Positions 22,501 to 32,479 of a stretch of 64,000 nt of DNA are shown piece after piece. Source of the DNA: Pollenia angustigena (Eukaryota > Arthropoda > Insecta > Diptera > Polleniidae). A program made the position numbers and the translations under genes. The notes beneath the pieces were generated by a model. The model worked only from the letters and a program-made list of their open reading frames with translations. It searched no databases and was not told where the DNA came from. The stretch lies in contig OV884060.1 of assembly GCA_930367215.1 (NCBI GenBank), positions 183,345,253 to 183,409,252 of the forward strand, read 5' to 3'. Position 1 is the stretch's first letter. Each line of letters begins with the position of its first letter.

Positions 22501-25500
22501 ACACAAAGTGTCTACCTGTTAAATCCACATGCCGGTGGTGTGCATATCATCCAATTTATGCCTAAAGAAGCTGTTAATCATTGAACCATAGCGCTCGCCG
22601 TGGACAGTGTTGAACTTGCCATCGTTGTTCGCAAGGAAATATGGACCGATAACGCCAGTGGCCTAATATCCACACCAAATAGTGACTTTTTCGGGATGCA
22701 TTTGGCGCTCCTAGATTTTATTTGGATTGAAAATTTTGTTTGTTGTCGTAACCATTTATCCAGAAAAGGCCTTATCACTGAAAATTACTTTTCGATGACA
22801 ATAGGGGCCACTTTAAAAATTATATAATTTGAACGTGTTGTTCAACGCTATTTCCGGTGATTTGGCAAAGCAGAAGAAAGCAGAAGAAAGGCAATTCGGC
22901 AGATGTCGATTTAACAATATGGGCATCATCAACAGTCAAAGTTCGAAAGTCGTTGTAGGAAAACACTTTACCAATTATACAATGCGGCCAACCTAAATAA
23001 AAGTGGCAAGAGTTTTTTTTTAATATGAAACATTCTCCTGCGCGTACAATTTCAATAAAGCCGGTTTTCCAACTGCCCAGTGTTTTAATTGTATTGGCTT
23101 GTTAAGTACAAATTGTATGAATATGAAATGTTTTAAAATTTAAAATGCTTGCCGCTATTAAAAGGAATTGAATCTAAGCCATTCAGAACTTTCGTGTACA
23201 TTTCACTAAAAAAAAAATGCGTAATAAAATGCAGTGTGGGGTAACTTCTTTCGAAAAATTTCTAATTTCTAAAGATTTATAGGACTTTGTTAACCTTTTT
23301 AATGTGGTGTTTATAGAACACGAGCGCCTTACTCGTCCGTTCAACTTACATTTAAAACAAAAACAAAATTACGAAATACGACTATACATTTTCTTAATAA
23401 TTTTCCATGGTATATTTATTTGTTGTAATATTTATTTCACAATAAACTGTATAGCATACTGTAGGGAGTATATTAAAAATTTAATGAAAATGATACAGAC
23501 AAATTACGTAGAGATGTTATAAAATGCGTATTAAACAAAAAATAGCAAGTGTAGAGTTTGGTGAAAATGCGTATGAAGTGGTGTAATGAGGTGAGTAAAA
23601 TTGTGGCGTGTAGAGAATGTTTACGTTTTCATTTCACAACACTTACTACGTTAAACAATAAAGCAGCAAATTGAGAACAAAATTTTAAGGAAATCAATCA
23701 ATCTAAACAGCTTAAAAACAACCATGCAAAACACTCACTGACGTTTATAAATATGTAACAGGTAAATTTTGCAAATAAAATTTCTATAAAATCTTTATTT
23801 GGGTTACTAAGGGATTGTCAACTATTAAAAAGATTAATGAAACGAAAAAAGCAAATTTTGGATTTTTATTGAAAATAAATTAGATTTTGAAATTGTTTTA
23901 TCAATCGAAAAAAATAATTGATGAATTTAATTTAGATTTATACAAGGCGAATTCATCCCAGGTAATCTCGGTACTACAACAAGTATAACTCGTACAAAAA
24001 CCACAAGCAATTTGTTTTTGTAAAATCATTGTACAATGTCAAAAACAGAAATAAAACAAAACAGAAACAAAGATAATAAAAGAGAATAAACAAAATTTTG
24101 ACATCCAACAGTGATTTTAGCTAATATCAGCAGGGCTTTTAAGAACCACCTGTAATTAATTCGCCTTGGATTTATATAAAAAATTCATTTATACTCAATT
24201 GAAAAGAGAATCGAAAAATTTTAAATGAAACAAAAAATTCACGTTTAAAAAATTTAATTTTTAATAAACAATTTAGAATTAAATGTTAACCAAATAATGT
24301 AATCGACTGCTTCATTAAAGGCCCAACCATAATATGCATGAGCTGGCTTAAGAAACTGTGAAAATATATGTAAATCATATGGTCAAACCATATTGAACTT
24401 ATGAAACTTTTATTTGATTAAGCAAAGTGCGAAATTGGTCGCACATTCCGAATCAGATGTTTTTGATTTTGTTTTTTTTAACGCATTTGACGGTTTTTGG
24501 TAATTTTTATACAGTCGTTTTAGCTAGCTTATGCATATCATGGTTGGGCCTTAAGAAGCGAATGAAAATTGGACCGGTTTAACTGCAATCGAATGAAAGT
24601 AGACCAGTAACATAAGAAATTGTATAAAAAATTTATCGAATTAATTAAGACTCGATTAAAAAACTAACCAATTCATTTGGAATTAAATTAAATAAAATTG
24701 AACCGGTTCAGTTTGAATTAAATTTAAAATCGAAAACCATTAAGAATTGAATAAACTGCGAACCGGTTTATTTAGAAATTAATTTTTATATATCCGTCTA
24801 TTTCATTTTATAAAGAATAAAAAATCTAATAGTTTTTTTTTTTAAATCTAAAAAAATTAATCGGTTCATCTGAAATCGTCAGTCAGATCATTTAAAAGAA
24901 AACGATAAACCCATTATTTCATTTAAACTTGAATAAAAAAATGAAACAATTTTTTTTTATTAAAAATATATACATATTGGATTATCTCATTGGAAATCAA
25001 ATAACAATTGGAACTGTTTATGTTAAATCGAATGAAAATTTATCCGGTTCATTAAGAATTCAATGAAAACTGAAATGTATCGTTAGAAATCAAATAAAAA
25101 TTACAAAGATTCATTGAAAACTGAAAGAAAATTAAGCCGGTTTATTAAGAATTAAATAAGTTAAGCCATTTCATTTAAAATCAAGTTATAATTGGAAGGG
25201 TTCATGAAAATTTCAATAAAAATTTAACCGATGTATTGAGAATCAAATACAAGAAATCAAGAAACAATTTATCTGTTCATGAAAATTCATTTAAAAATTG
25301 AACCAGTTTATTGAGAATCAAATAACAATTGGAACGGTTTATAAAAATTTGAATAAAAATTGAAACGGTTAATTATAATTCAAATAAAAATTTAAACGTT
25401 TTATTAAAAATCAAGTAACAATTGGAACGGTAAAATAAATAAAAATTTAATCGGTTTATTTAGAATCAGCTACAAATTAAACCGTTTCATTTAAAATCAA

Positions 25501-28500
25501 GTAACAATTGAAACAGATTATGAAAATTCGAATAAAAACTGAATCGGTTTATTTAGAATAAAATACAAGAAATCGAGAAATAATTTGAACCGGTTTATTG
25601 AGAATCAAATAACAATTGGAACGGTTTATGAAAATTCGAATAAAAATTATGAATCAAATAAAATCAAGTTACAATTGGAACGGTTTATGAAAATTCGAAT
25701 AAAATTTTAACCGGTTGATTGAGTTGATTCTTATACAAATTGAACCGTTTAATTTAAAATCAAGTAGCAATTGGAACGGTTTATGAAACCTCGCATAAAT
25801 ATGGAACCAGTTTATTGAGAATCAAATAATAATTGCAAAGGTTTTTGAAAATTCGAATAAAAATTTAACCGAACTATCAAGAATGAAATTAAAATTAATT
25901 CAAGTAACAATTGGAACGGCTCACAAAAATTCGAACAAAAATATATCCGGTTTATTGAGAATAAAAAAACAATAGGGTTATTGAAAATTTTTATTAAAAT
26001 TAAGCCACCGATTTATTAAGAATCAAATAAAAATTAAATTTGAAATCAAGTAATATGAACGGTTCCTGTAAAGTCGAATGGAACTTGAACCGGTTTATTA
26101 CGATTCAAATAAAAATTTAACAGTTTCTTTCGAATTTAAACAAAAATTAAACCGTTTGGTTAGAAATCAAATAAGAATTGGAACGGTTTATGCGAAATAA
26201 AAAAAATTAAATCGTTTCATTAAAATGGAATACAAATTTTCCTAAATGACTAACGGCAGCTGGTTGTATTTACCGGATTGATCCGGAGCAACCAATATCC
26301 GGCCAATGGCTGCCAGCTTAGTACTATGTGCTTTATATATAGCTACAACAACAACAATTAACAAATGAGTGTATGCAAACTATATTTTAACCGATTTGTT
26401 TAAAATAACGGTTTGTTTAATGTGAACTTCGGGTATGTGATTTAAATCAATCGATTTAAAAACTATCGTTTTTAAAAGGTTTGATGAATTTTGAGCGATT
26501 TTAAAATACATTTCAAAATTAAGTCATTATTTTCCGTTCAATTAACTTATATAATATAAACTTCAAAAGAATATATAGAGAATATAAGAGGAAAATGTAT
26601 TAGACATCAATTTTAAAAGATATTGAAATCGTTACGTTTTCAAAATCGATTTCCATCACACACCTGATTAATTCGAATACATGTTAACAATCCTTTAGAG
26701 TTCTTTATAATTTAATCCTTTTTTTTGTCAACTACAAAAACTTTAACTTTAAATGCATTTAAAACACAAATAATTCGAAAACAAAATCAATAAAATAATT
26801 AAAAAATGTACGACGAATCATGCGAAAATTTTATTTGATATTAAAAAAAGTATAATAAAAAAGAAAAACCGTTTAACCGCAGCTCCTTTAATTTGATCAT
26901 CAATGTTTTAAATAAAGATAATTAAAATTTATTTAAACTTAACGAACGTAAAAAAAATATATCTTAACGACAATTTTTTTTTTTCTTTTATTATTTTTTT
27001 TTTACAAAACCAGTGCAGAGCTAGAAATTAATAATGAACATTTAAGATTTTTTTATGGAAAAGAAGAGGTTAGGGATAGTTACAAAGGAAAGGAACTAAT
27101 TTTTTATAAGAGTAGAGGTCTATAGATTATATTTGGTTTAGGGCGTAGATATGGAATTATTAAGTTAGTAATAAAAATGAATTAAGTTGTTTGAAAGTTA
27201 GTTTTATTGTGAAAAAAGTTAATTTAAAAAAGCTTTTTTTTTTTAAAGAAATATAAAGAGCTTTAAATGAAGTTATAAAATAATTAAAATAAAAACTTAC
27301 CGTTCAATTGAGCTGACATTACCAGTACGTTCAGAAAATTCTTTAATTTCTTCGTTTGATTTGATGTTGTTTAATAGTGTTTCACCATGTTTGGCAGCCG
27401 CCAGTATTTCTTCCTTCAACCTTTGGTAGTCCAAGCCCTGATCGTCTAAAAGTTTTTGTGTAGCTTCAACAGAATTTGGAAATTCTGTATCGTGTATGGC
27501 TTGTATGAAAATATCCAACTCGGCGGAAACTTGATGGGTTAAACTAGAGAATTTTTCTAGGGACTTGAAGAGAGAGGAAAGTTAATGCTTTTTTATTTTG
27601 TGTTGATTCATGAGTAACTTGAATTACAATTCTTTGTTGTATCCATTCGTGATGGGAATAAATTAATGTGCCGCCCATGTCTGCCGTTAATTGAGAGGAA
27701 TTTAAATACTCGTGTAGATCGGTTAGAGAGGAACATATGACTAAACGAAAGCGATACTCGTCTTTCGAAAATTTAGAACTAACTTCTGAGATAGCTTTTT
27801 GGAAGAGACCAGAGGGCCGCAAAACATAAACCACGTGTATAATGCCAGGAAAATAAATCTAAAAGAAAGAAAAGTTAGAAAAGGATATTTAAAGGAGGCA
27901 GCAGACAGTTTTTAAAGATTTAAAATCAAACGAACTGAATCATTTGCAATCCAAAGAGAAACAAACAGATAAGTTAAAATTAAAGTACAACATAACCGAT
28001 TCATTACGATTAAAAAAAATGCAAGTTACAAAAAAGCCTGGAGCAAATTACGGCAATCGATATCTATCGAAATTTAATACGAATCAAATAATTCGGTTAA
28101 ACCCGATTCTTTATGAAGCTGTGTGAGATTAAATTTGAAAAAAAGTGATAAGAATTATTTAGAATTGGGTGAAAGCTTAATGGAATATTTAGAAAACAAT
28201 AAAATAAATTGTTTATTTAATAATTTAAAAGTTTAGTGTTCATTTCAAATCAAATTAAATGTATATTAGAAAGGTTAATTTAAAATCAAGTGAAAAATTA
28301 ACAGTTCTATCTAAAACCGTTCCAAAAAAATTTGTTTATCGAAAGTAAAATAGTTCAATTAAAGTCAGATAAAATTCAGGGGGGTTACTGCGTATTCCGA
28401 TTCGAAACGAAATCACTTTCGATCGGAATTGATTTCTTTTTATAGTCAAAAATCGAACGTCGATTCGAAAGAAATAATTTACGGATTCGAACAATTTGTA

Positions 28501-30291
28501 CTGTGTATTACGATTTTCGTCATATTTGTTTCGAATAAACGGACGTTTTTTATACTTTATAGAAAACAAAAAATCCTTTTCTTAACAGCCACTCTCTATT
28601 ACGAACAAAAAGTTTTCATCAAATTTCCTATTTTTAAAAAAATAAAACCTCTGTCATCGTTTCGAACGATTGCGAAAATCGTTATACACAGTACAAATTG
28701 TTCGAACTCGTAAATTATTTCTTTCGAATCGACGTTCGCTTTTTTACTACATATAAAAAGAAATCAATTCCGATCGAAAGTGATTTCGTTTTATGTGAAG
28801 CAAGATTCGAAATCACTTCCACTTTCGATCGGAATTGATTTCTGTGACAGGCCTGATAATGTGAACCGTTTCATTAAGAATCGAATGTATTTTAAATATC
28901 TAATCGAATACAAACTCAACTGATATATTCAGAATCAAGAAAGTAATTGGCAAGGTCACTTGGTATTCAACCCATTCATTAAGAATGAAATAAAAAATTA
29001 GTTTTGTTACTTAAAATCGAATTAAAAACCGATATTTTTAAAACCGAATGATCTGTAGGCAAATTACGTTATTCGATATCGATCAAATACACTTTTAATT
29101 AAAATTTTGATCGATAACGAGTTTGCCACCCGATTTATTAAAATTCGGGACAAACTTCAGCTGCATCTTTTAGATATGCTTTAAATTAAAATTTTCGAAT
29201 AATATTAAATGAATTACAAAACGTTTCGTTAGGATTGGAATGAAAATTTTTTTTGATTTTTAACTGAACATGGTGAACCGTTTTCAAGTTATACCAATAT
29301 ATGTAGTGAAAGTGCCTTAATTTTAGACATAACGGTATATGTATTTTGAAAAGTCGAGCTGATAAAGAAAAGTGGTGATTTGATTTAAAACCTCAAATTA
29401 GTAAAAATTTGCAAATTTTGTTTAATCAAAAACACTTGAAGCAGGAATCGAAGAATTATAATCTTGAATTTGTTTCTAAATCGAAATAAACTTTATCCAG
29501 TAAATTTAAAATTAAATCTTAAATGTCGCTTTATTCTCAATCTTACCGAAATGCGCTGTAATACTGTCTTCACTGACGTCCATTTGTCTTTACGTCGATC
29601 GATTATCAAATGAAAACCCAAGTCGGCGTCTTGTAGCCTGCAACAAATAAAATAAACCAGACATATTTAAAAATGTACTGCTTGACAAACTTTTCACAAT
29701 TCACTTACGACGGCACCGATGTCAAATACAATATTAATTTCTGATAGTCCACCTCTTCCAGCGTATTAAAATTATTATTATCGGGAAATATAATCAACGG
29801 GCAACCCTCCTGAGAACGTCCCCCAGTAATGATGGCATGTTGGGGATGTAACAAATCGGCAACATCGCCAATATTTAGGACACCCTCACTGCTCATGGTG
29901 GCCGGGGCGATGTATTCCAATAATGAATTCACACTGCCTGATACGTGTCGCAGACTGCCGGGCAGGGCTTCGATGGCATATGAAATGTTGTGTTGAGAAT
30001 TAATGGATGAATTTGAATTCGTACTAATGAAAGATTGTTGTTGCAGCATTGAAATGCTGCCGTTATGTTTTGGCGAGTTGTGTATGACAGATTGTTGCAA
30101 GACCGTCTGTATGGAAGTTGTACTATTAATGGAACATTGTGATTCTAACATTTGATGACTGATAACTTGTTGATGTTGTGGTGTTTGTTGACGTTGTTGT
30201 TGTTGTTGTTGCTGCTGCTGATGTTGTTGTTGCTGTGTAGATAACATAACAATTGCTTGGGATTCTGCCAATACCGCTTCAACATCATTAT
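16302..30291 (-). CDS. DBS/MCF2L-like Rho guanine-nucleotide exchange factor gene, partial (seven internal exons)
   Basis: Seven exons on the minus strand join in phase through GT/AG introns of about 71, 1688, 55, 9910, 231 and 68 bp, giving 1967 coding bases. The protein has a Gln/Ser/Asn-rich N-terminal stretch, a Sec14/CRAL-TRIO lipid-binding domain, then a spectrin-repeat-like coiled region. Phrases such as IIDRRKDKW, LRPSGLFQ, QLTADMGGTL, FDEFW, LRKFEQSFREL and GQQLIG match what I recall of vertebrate MCF2L/DBS in the same order. Known family members activate Rho GTPases through a DH-PH cassette after the spectrin region; that cassette is not visible here and is inferred to lie beyond the left edge. 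The initiator exon is also not seen: the rightmost exon begins at an acceptor site. Membership of the MCF2/MCF2L group is likely; the exact fly orthologue name is not determined. Confidence 0.9.
16580..16888 (-). CDS. RhoGEF exon F: spectrin-repeat-like helices
   Basis: A phase 0 to phase 0 exon of 103 codons between TTTATTTTCAG and GTAATTTT. It contains TEIGESVDRVDSLI, AAEVIAAGQQLIG, QPKCDELQRVCDII and LNKNRELMERVEK. The order matches recalled MCF2L (DGEQLIG, RPKCQELRHLCDQF and SLELHRRLE), the spectrin repeat between the Sec14 and DH domains. The predicted sequence is strongly helical and charged with no membrane segment, as expected for a cytoplasmic scaffold region. Confidence 0.9.
16925..17081. 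mobile_element. 157-bp hairpin MITE in a short RhoGEF intron
   Basis: Arms of about 37 bp (AGGTTGTTCACGTCACAAGG then GCGAAAAA, mirrored on the right) are flanked by TA (16923-16924 and 17082-17083). The ends carry ACGTCAC / GTGACGT words resembling a CRE half. It occupies most of the intron between exons E and F without disturbing the splice sites. Confidence 0.85.
17120..17390 (-). CDS. RhoGEF exon E: spectrin-like region with a Gln/His insert
   Basis: Acceptor ATTATGCAG, then one base that completes an Arg codon and 90 codons. The first third is a low-complexity insert (Gln/His run near 17330-17350, then QFIKRHQIIYHQQYKLKK) absent from the recalled vertebrate protein. The rest reads RRLLVQLEETERRFDEFW and QQCLELRKFEQSFRELQ, matching the recalled MCF2L QLNETEAAFDEFW and LRHFEQGFRE. 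It ends at a GTAATA donor in phase 0. This exon has no long open frame of its own because of phase, so it is easy to miss. The adjoining 231-bp intron holds a hairpin MITE. Confidence 0.88.
17391..18108. other. Start of the 9.9-kb RhoGEF intron (acceptor end)
   Basis: AT-rich with a GA-rich patch (GAGAAAGAGAG words at 17670-17690 and 17767-17790). Nothing else recognised. Confidence 0.5.
18117..19989. mobile_element. hAT-type element with 8-bp duplication CAATAAAG
   Basis: Ends TAAGGTTTCTA and the complement of TAGAAACTCTA are followed by sub-terminal CCCGG / CCGGGAA words in both arms. CAATAAAG flanks exactly (18109-18116 and 19990-19997). At 1.87 kb it contains CCTAGAGG blocks (18530-18760) and a nested TATACCC element (18979-19690). 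No transposase. Confidence 0.88.
18979..19690 (+). repeat. TATACCC/GGGTATA element, short subtype
   Basis: It starts TTATACCCACACCACAATAG and ends TGTGGTGTAGGGTATCATAT then GACCGACTATACTTTCTTAC. The middle has a run of GGCTGGCT and about three decayed 120-bp units with TAGGACCACRAGGGGAGRTAGGG, AATGAAATT and TATATGGACAC. A truncated relative lies at 20402-20513. Confidence 0.85.
20402..20513 (+). repeat. Truncated TATACCC element
   Basis: TTATACCCACACCATTTGTG, GTAACACCTTAA, ATTGGTCATAGACTCACC and TCGATCGACTCAGAATCA match the start of 18979-19690, then the similarity ends. Confidence 0.8.
20772..20882. mobile_element. 111-bp near-palindromic hairpin MITE
   Basis: TTATGAATAAAAATTCCCCG, then TTCCCTTCTCCCATTTTT, is mirrored almost fully on the right, leaving a very short loop near 20827. 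It directly abuts repeat copy B. Confidence 0.8.
20883..21809. repeat. TAGCTGACCC dispersed repeat, copy B
   Basis: Same family as 13702-14768: it starts TAGCTGACCCGACAGACGTT, has units spaced 247 bp (ATGCGCTTAATAGAAAAAGT at about 21143 and 21390) and ends in the ACATACATACACACA / TATATATA tail. The tail is split by the CCCAGCGG MITE. Confidence 0.85.
21810..22233. mobile_element. CCCAGCGG-family MITE with TA duplication
   Basis: CCCAGCGGTAA and TTACCGCTGGG ends are flanked by TA (21808-21809 and 22234-22235). The interior is packed with AGAAGG / CCTTCT words in both orientations. A (GATA)n stretch follows to about 22257. Confidence 0.82.
22470..22985 (-). pseudogene. Mariner-like transposase relic 2
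   Basis: Read on the minus strand: CHRKVIFSDKA, then HPEKVTIWCG, GVIGPYF, GERYGSMINSFF and DDMHTTGMWI, followed by a stop and SHVTLNML. These are the central catalytic blocks of the same divergent mariner group seen elsewhere in the window. Frames shift and stops interrupt it, so it is inactive. Part of the N-terminal half may extend towards 22985 in poor condition. Confidence 0.72.
22990..23934. other. Intronic DNA, no recognised feature
   Basis: AT-rich; short open frames show no family resemblance. Confidence 0.5.
23943..24168. mobile_element. CAAGGCGAAT MITE, copy 1
   Basis: CAAGGCGAATTCAT, then CCAGGT, is mirrored by ACCTG, then ATTAATTCGCCTTG. The exact 8-bp repeat GATTTATA flanks it (23935-23942 and 24169-24176). 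Same family as 46042-47416 and 51243-51526. Confidence 0.88.
24190..26250. repeat. AACCGGTT-rich degenerate minisatellite, array 1
   Basis: Loose ~30-36-bp units run through this part of the 9.9-kb intron. Each has a form of AACCGGTTTATT or GGAACGGTTTATGAAAATTC followed by AATCAAATAAAAATTG. Exact AACCGGTT occurs at about 24701, 24761, 25588, 25709 and 26088; many other units carry one- or two-base variants (AACGGTT, AACCGTT). A MITE (24319-24551) lies in its left part. Similar units continue at 27930-28330 and 28855-29050 and, strongest, at 30700-32470. Confidence 0.85.
24319..24551. mobile_element. MITE with TAA duplication (PIF/Harbinger-like)
   Basis: AGGCCCAACCATAATATGCA is mirrored by TGCATATCATGGTTGGGCCT. 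TAA flanks both sides (24316-24318 and 24552-24554). A 3-bp TWA duplication suggests PIF/Harbinger, but no transposase supports it. Confidence 0.78.
26255..26355. repeat. GC-richer structured repeat, SINE-like
   Basis: GGCAGCTGGTTGTATTTACC, then CCGGATTGATCCGG and CAATGGCTGCC, make short inverted pairs, and the block ends in an ACAACAACAACAA tail. I recall similar units in other fly sequences but cannot name it. Confidence 0.4.
26360..27300. other. Donor end of the 9.9-kb RhoGEF intron
   Basis: Very AT-rich with long T and A runs; nothing else recognised. Confidence 0.55.
27301..27563 (-). CDS. RhoGEF exon D: linker and first spectrin-like helices
   Basis: It opens after a CTCTCTCTTCAAG acceptor in phase 0 and reads SLEKFSSLTHQVSAELD, then a helical, charged stretch (LLDDQGLDYQRLKEEI, KHGETLLNNIK). 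It ends with two bases of an Arg codon at a consensus GTAAGT donor. In the MCF2/MCF2L family the Sec14 domain is followed by a spectrin repeat, and the pattern of hydrophobic spacing fits. The next exon lies about 9.9 kb away, across an intron filled with transposons, and begins with the single base needed to finish the Arg codon. Confidence 0.87.
27619..27858 (-). CDS. RhoGEF exon C: C-terminal half of Sec14 domain
   Basis: It starts after a TTTCTTTTAG acceptor in phase 0 and encodes about 80 residues, including FPGIIHVVYVLRPSG, SEVSSKFSKDEYRF, SLTDLHEYL and QLTADMGGTL. These match the Sec14 C-terminal blocks of MCF2L (recalled as LRPTGFFQ, SSVPDLHGYI and QLTEDLGGTL). The downstream boundary is uncertain. 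GT at 27618 (GTTACT) keeps V-I-Q, which aligns with A-I-E of the family. GT at 27627 (GTAATT) is a somewhat better donor by sequence but drops three residues. Both keep the frame with exon D. The upstream intron of about 1.7 kb holds minisatellite and a fold-back element. Confidence 0.86.
28388..28853. mobile_element. Fold-back element with arms over 120 bp
   Basis: The left arm (GATTCGAAACGAAATCACTT, GATCGGAATTGATTTC, AACGTCGATTCGAAAGAAAT, then AATTTGTACTGTGTAT) reappears inverted on the right. The right arm has an extra partial duplication of the ATCACTTTCGATCGGAATTG segment near its end. It lies in the intron between exons B and C, inside minisatellite DNA. Confidence 0.85.
29547..29637 (-). 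CDS. RhoGEF exon B: Sec14 core
   Basis: A 91-bp exon between TTGTTGCAG and GTAAGATT. One base completes the Ser codon of the previous exon, then 30 codons read LQDADLGFHLIIDRR and KDKWTSVKTVLQRIS. This matches the recalled MCF2L stretch with VIDRRQDKWTSVK, the central strand and helix of the Sec14 fold. It is separated from exon A by an intron of about 71 bp, a typical short fly intron. Frame, splice sites and family match agree, so the call is firm despite the small size. Confidence 0.9.
29709..30291 (-). CDS. RhoGEF exon A: Gln-rich leader and start of Sec14 domain
   Basis: This exon opens after a pyrimidine-rich AATTTCCAG acceptor with two bases that complete a codon, then reads N-D-V-E-A-V-L-A-E-S-Q. 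A poly-Gln/His run is encoded by 30172-30240. A Ser/Asn/Gln-rich, probably disordered segment follows, then the first Sec14 block with GDVADLL, AIITGGRSQEG and ILYLTSVPS, which corresponds to SGGRDRRG and MTYLTSIPS in recalled MCF2L. It ends inside a Ser codon at a GTAAGT donor, and the next exon supplies the missing base. The CAG-rich run is the kind of tract that varies in length between individuals. Because a good acceptor precedes it, the true start codon is probably upstream, although an alternative start within the exon cannot be excluded. Confidence 0.88.
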
Positions 30292-30429
30292 CTGGAAATT
30301 AGAAGAAAAAAAAAGAAAAATAAGCAAAAAACGAAATTATTAGATAATTACAAAAGCAAGAATGAGAAATTGTGGCAAACCGAAGTTTTAATGATTACTG
30401 CAACTGTCTAAGACCACATGAATAAATGA

Positions 30430-32475
30430 AATAAATGAATAGATTTGCTGGTTTTATGGGTCAATTCGATTAGACAGAAAAAAGTTAATTTTCAAAAGAA
30501 TTTTGTTAGATCTGCAATTTTAAGGAAATGAAAAAAATGAACTACAGATTTCTTTCTTTTTGTATAAAATTGATTTTTAATTTAAAGGAACTAATGAGTT
30601 ACATAGATAGTTTTTTAATAAAGCAATTTATTTCCAAATAACCGGTTTATTTTGAATGGGAAAAAAGGAGAAAAAGCTAACTAATTAATTTTACTCGTTT
30701 GATTTATAATCTAATGATACAATTTATTTAAATATAAGTTAAAACTAAAAGTATATAAACGGATGCGAAAAAATCCGGCTCGTTTAATATAGAAATGAAC
30801 AAGTAACAAATAAAAGTTGAACCGGTTAACTATAAATCGAAAGAAAAGTAAGCCGATTTTTAGAATCGAGTAAAAAGTGATTATTTCTTAATCGATTGGA
30901 AAGTAAACCGCCTCATTCAAAATATGAAGAAAAATTAACTCTAGAAGAATATAAGGAAATTGTACTGGTTTATTAAGAAAAGGAGGAACATTTAACATAC
31001 TCATTTCGAGTAGAGGAAAAAACAGTTCTTTTTGAATAGAAATAAAATTGAAATGCTACATTAAAAATACAGATAACGAAAATTTAACCGATTTATTTAC
31101 AATAACAAAACGTGCAGGATGATTAAGAATGGGGCGAATATGAACTGGTTTATTTAAAATGAAGAAAAAACAAACCTGCTTATTGAGAATAGAGTGCAAA
31201 ACGAACTGGATCATTTGAATAGAGTGAACACAAACCGGTTCATTTAGAAAAGGCAACAAAACGAACCGGTTCATCAACAATAAAAGATAACTGTAAAGAT
31301 ACATTTGAAAAAAAAGAAAGTTGAATCGTTTCATTCAACTCGTTTATTTAGAATGTGAATAAAAACGAACCTGCTCATTTAGAAAAGAGTGTAAAACTAA
31401 CCGGTTCATTTAGAAAAAGAAAAAAAACAAACTGGTTCATTTACAAACGCAAGATAATCGTCCCGAATTATTTGATATAAAATAAAAATGGAACCGGTTC
31501 ATTTAAAATCGGAGAAAGATTGAGCCGGGTTACTTAGAATGGGATGCAAATCGATTAGATTTATTAAAAATAAAATTAAAATTAAACCGATTAATTAAAA
31601 ATAGAGTCAACATTAAACCGGTTCATTTAGACTAATATGAAAACTGAATTGGTTCACTAGACTAAAAACTGAACCGTTTTTTAAGCGACGTTTAGCGCAA
31701 AGTAAGAAATAAACCGGGTAATTAAGAGGAGTGTGGAAACTGTTTCGGATCATCTAGAGTACAAGTTGTGATGCATGAAAGCAAGAAATGCTAAAAATAA
31801 CATTTACAATAGAAAGATAATTGCACCGATACACTTGCAAAAAAAAAAGAATGTTGAATCGGTTAATTTTGAATCGGATGAAGATTGAACCGGTTTATTT
31901 ACAATGAAATGAAAACCCCTCATTCAAAATACATAAAAAGAAAATTAAACCGATTTTTGGTATAATGAGAAATTATGCCGTATCATTAAGAATAGAGAGC
32001 GAGTGAACTCGTTTCTTAAGAATAGAAATAAAAACGAACCTGCTCATTTAGAATAGAGTGTAAAACAAACCAGTTAACTTAGAAAAGAGCTTAAAACAAA
32101 CTGGTTCATCTAGAAAAGGAAAAAACAAACTGTTTAATTTAGAACCACCAGATAATCGCCCAAATCATTTGATACAAAATAAAGATCGAACCGGTTCATT
32201 TAAAATCGGAGAAAGATTGAACCGGTTCTCTAAGAATGTGATGCAAATTCATTCGATTTAAAAAAAAAAATTAAAAATAAACCTTTCAATTAAAAATAGA
32301 TTCAAAACAAACCCGGTTTATTTTGACTTATATGAAAACTGAATTAGAGCAGACTAAAAACTGAACTGGTTTTTTTAAAGCGAACTGGCAACTGATTTGT
32401 TAAGCGCAGAGTAAGAAATAAACAGAGTTATTAATAGCAGTTTGAAAACTGTATCGGATCATCTAGAGCACAAGT
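30430..32475. repeat. AACCGGTT-rich minisatellite, array 2
   Basis: The clearest array. Units of about 30-36 bp read approximately AAACAAACCGGTTCATTTAG then AATAGAGTG. Exact AACCGGTT occurs at about 30820, 31233, 31264, 31399, 31492, 31616, 31888, 32189 and 32220, with many near matches. A larger duplication is also visible: 31440-31780 resembles 32140-32480 (both hold AATCGGAGAAAGATTG and GTATCGGATCATCTAGAG-like stretches). It lies just upstream of exon A. Confidence 0.88.
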
Positions 32476-32479
32476 TGGG

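Noticed and set aside
31056..31334. 92-codon minus-strand frame with repeated FVL..LN..V words
   Set aside because: A translation of the AACCGGTT minisatellite units.
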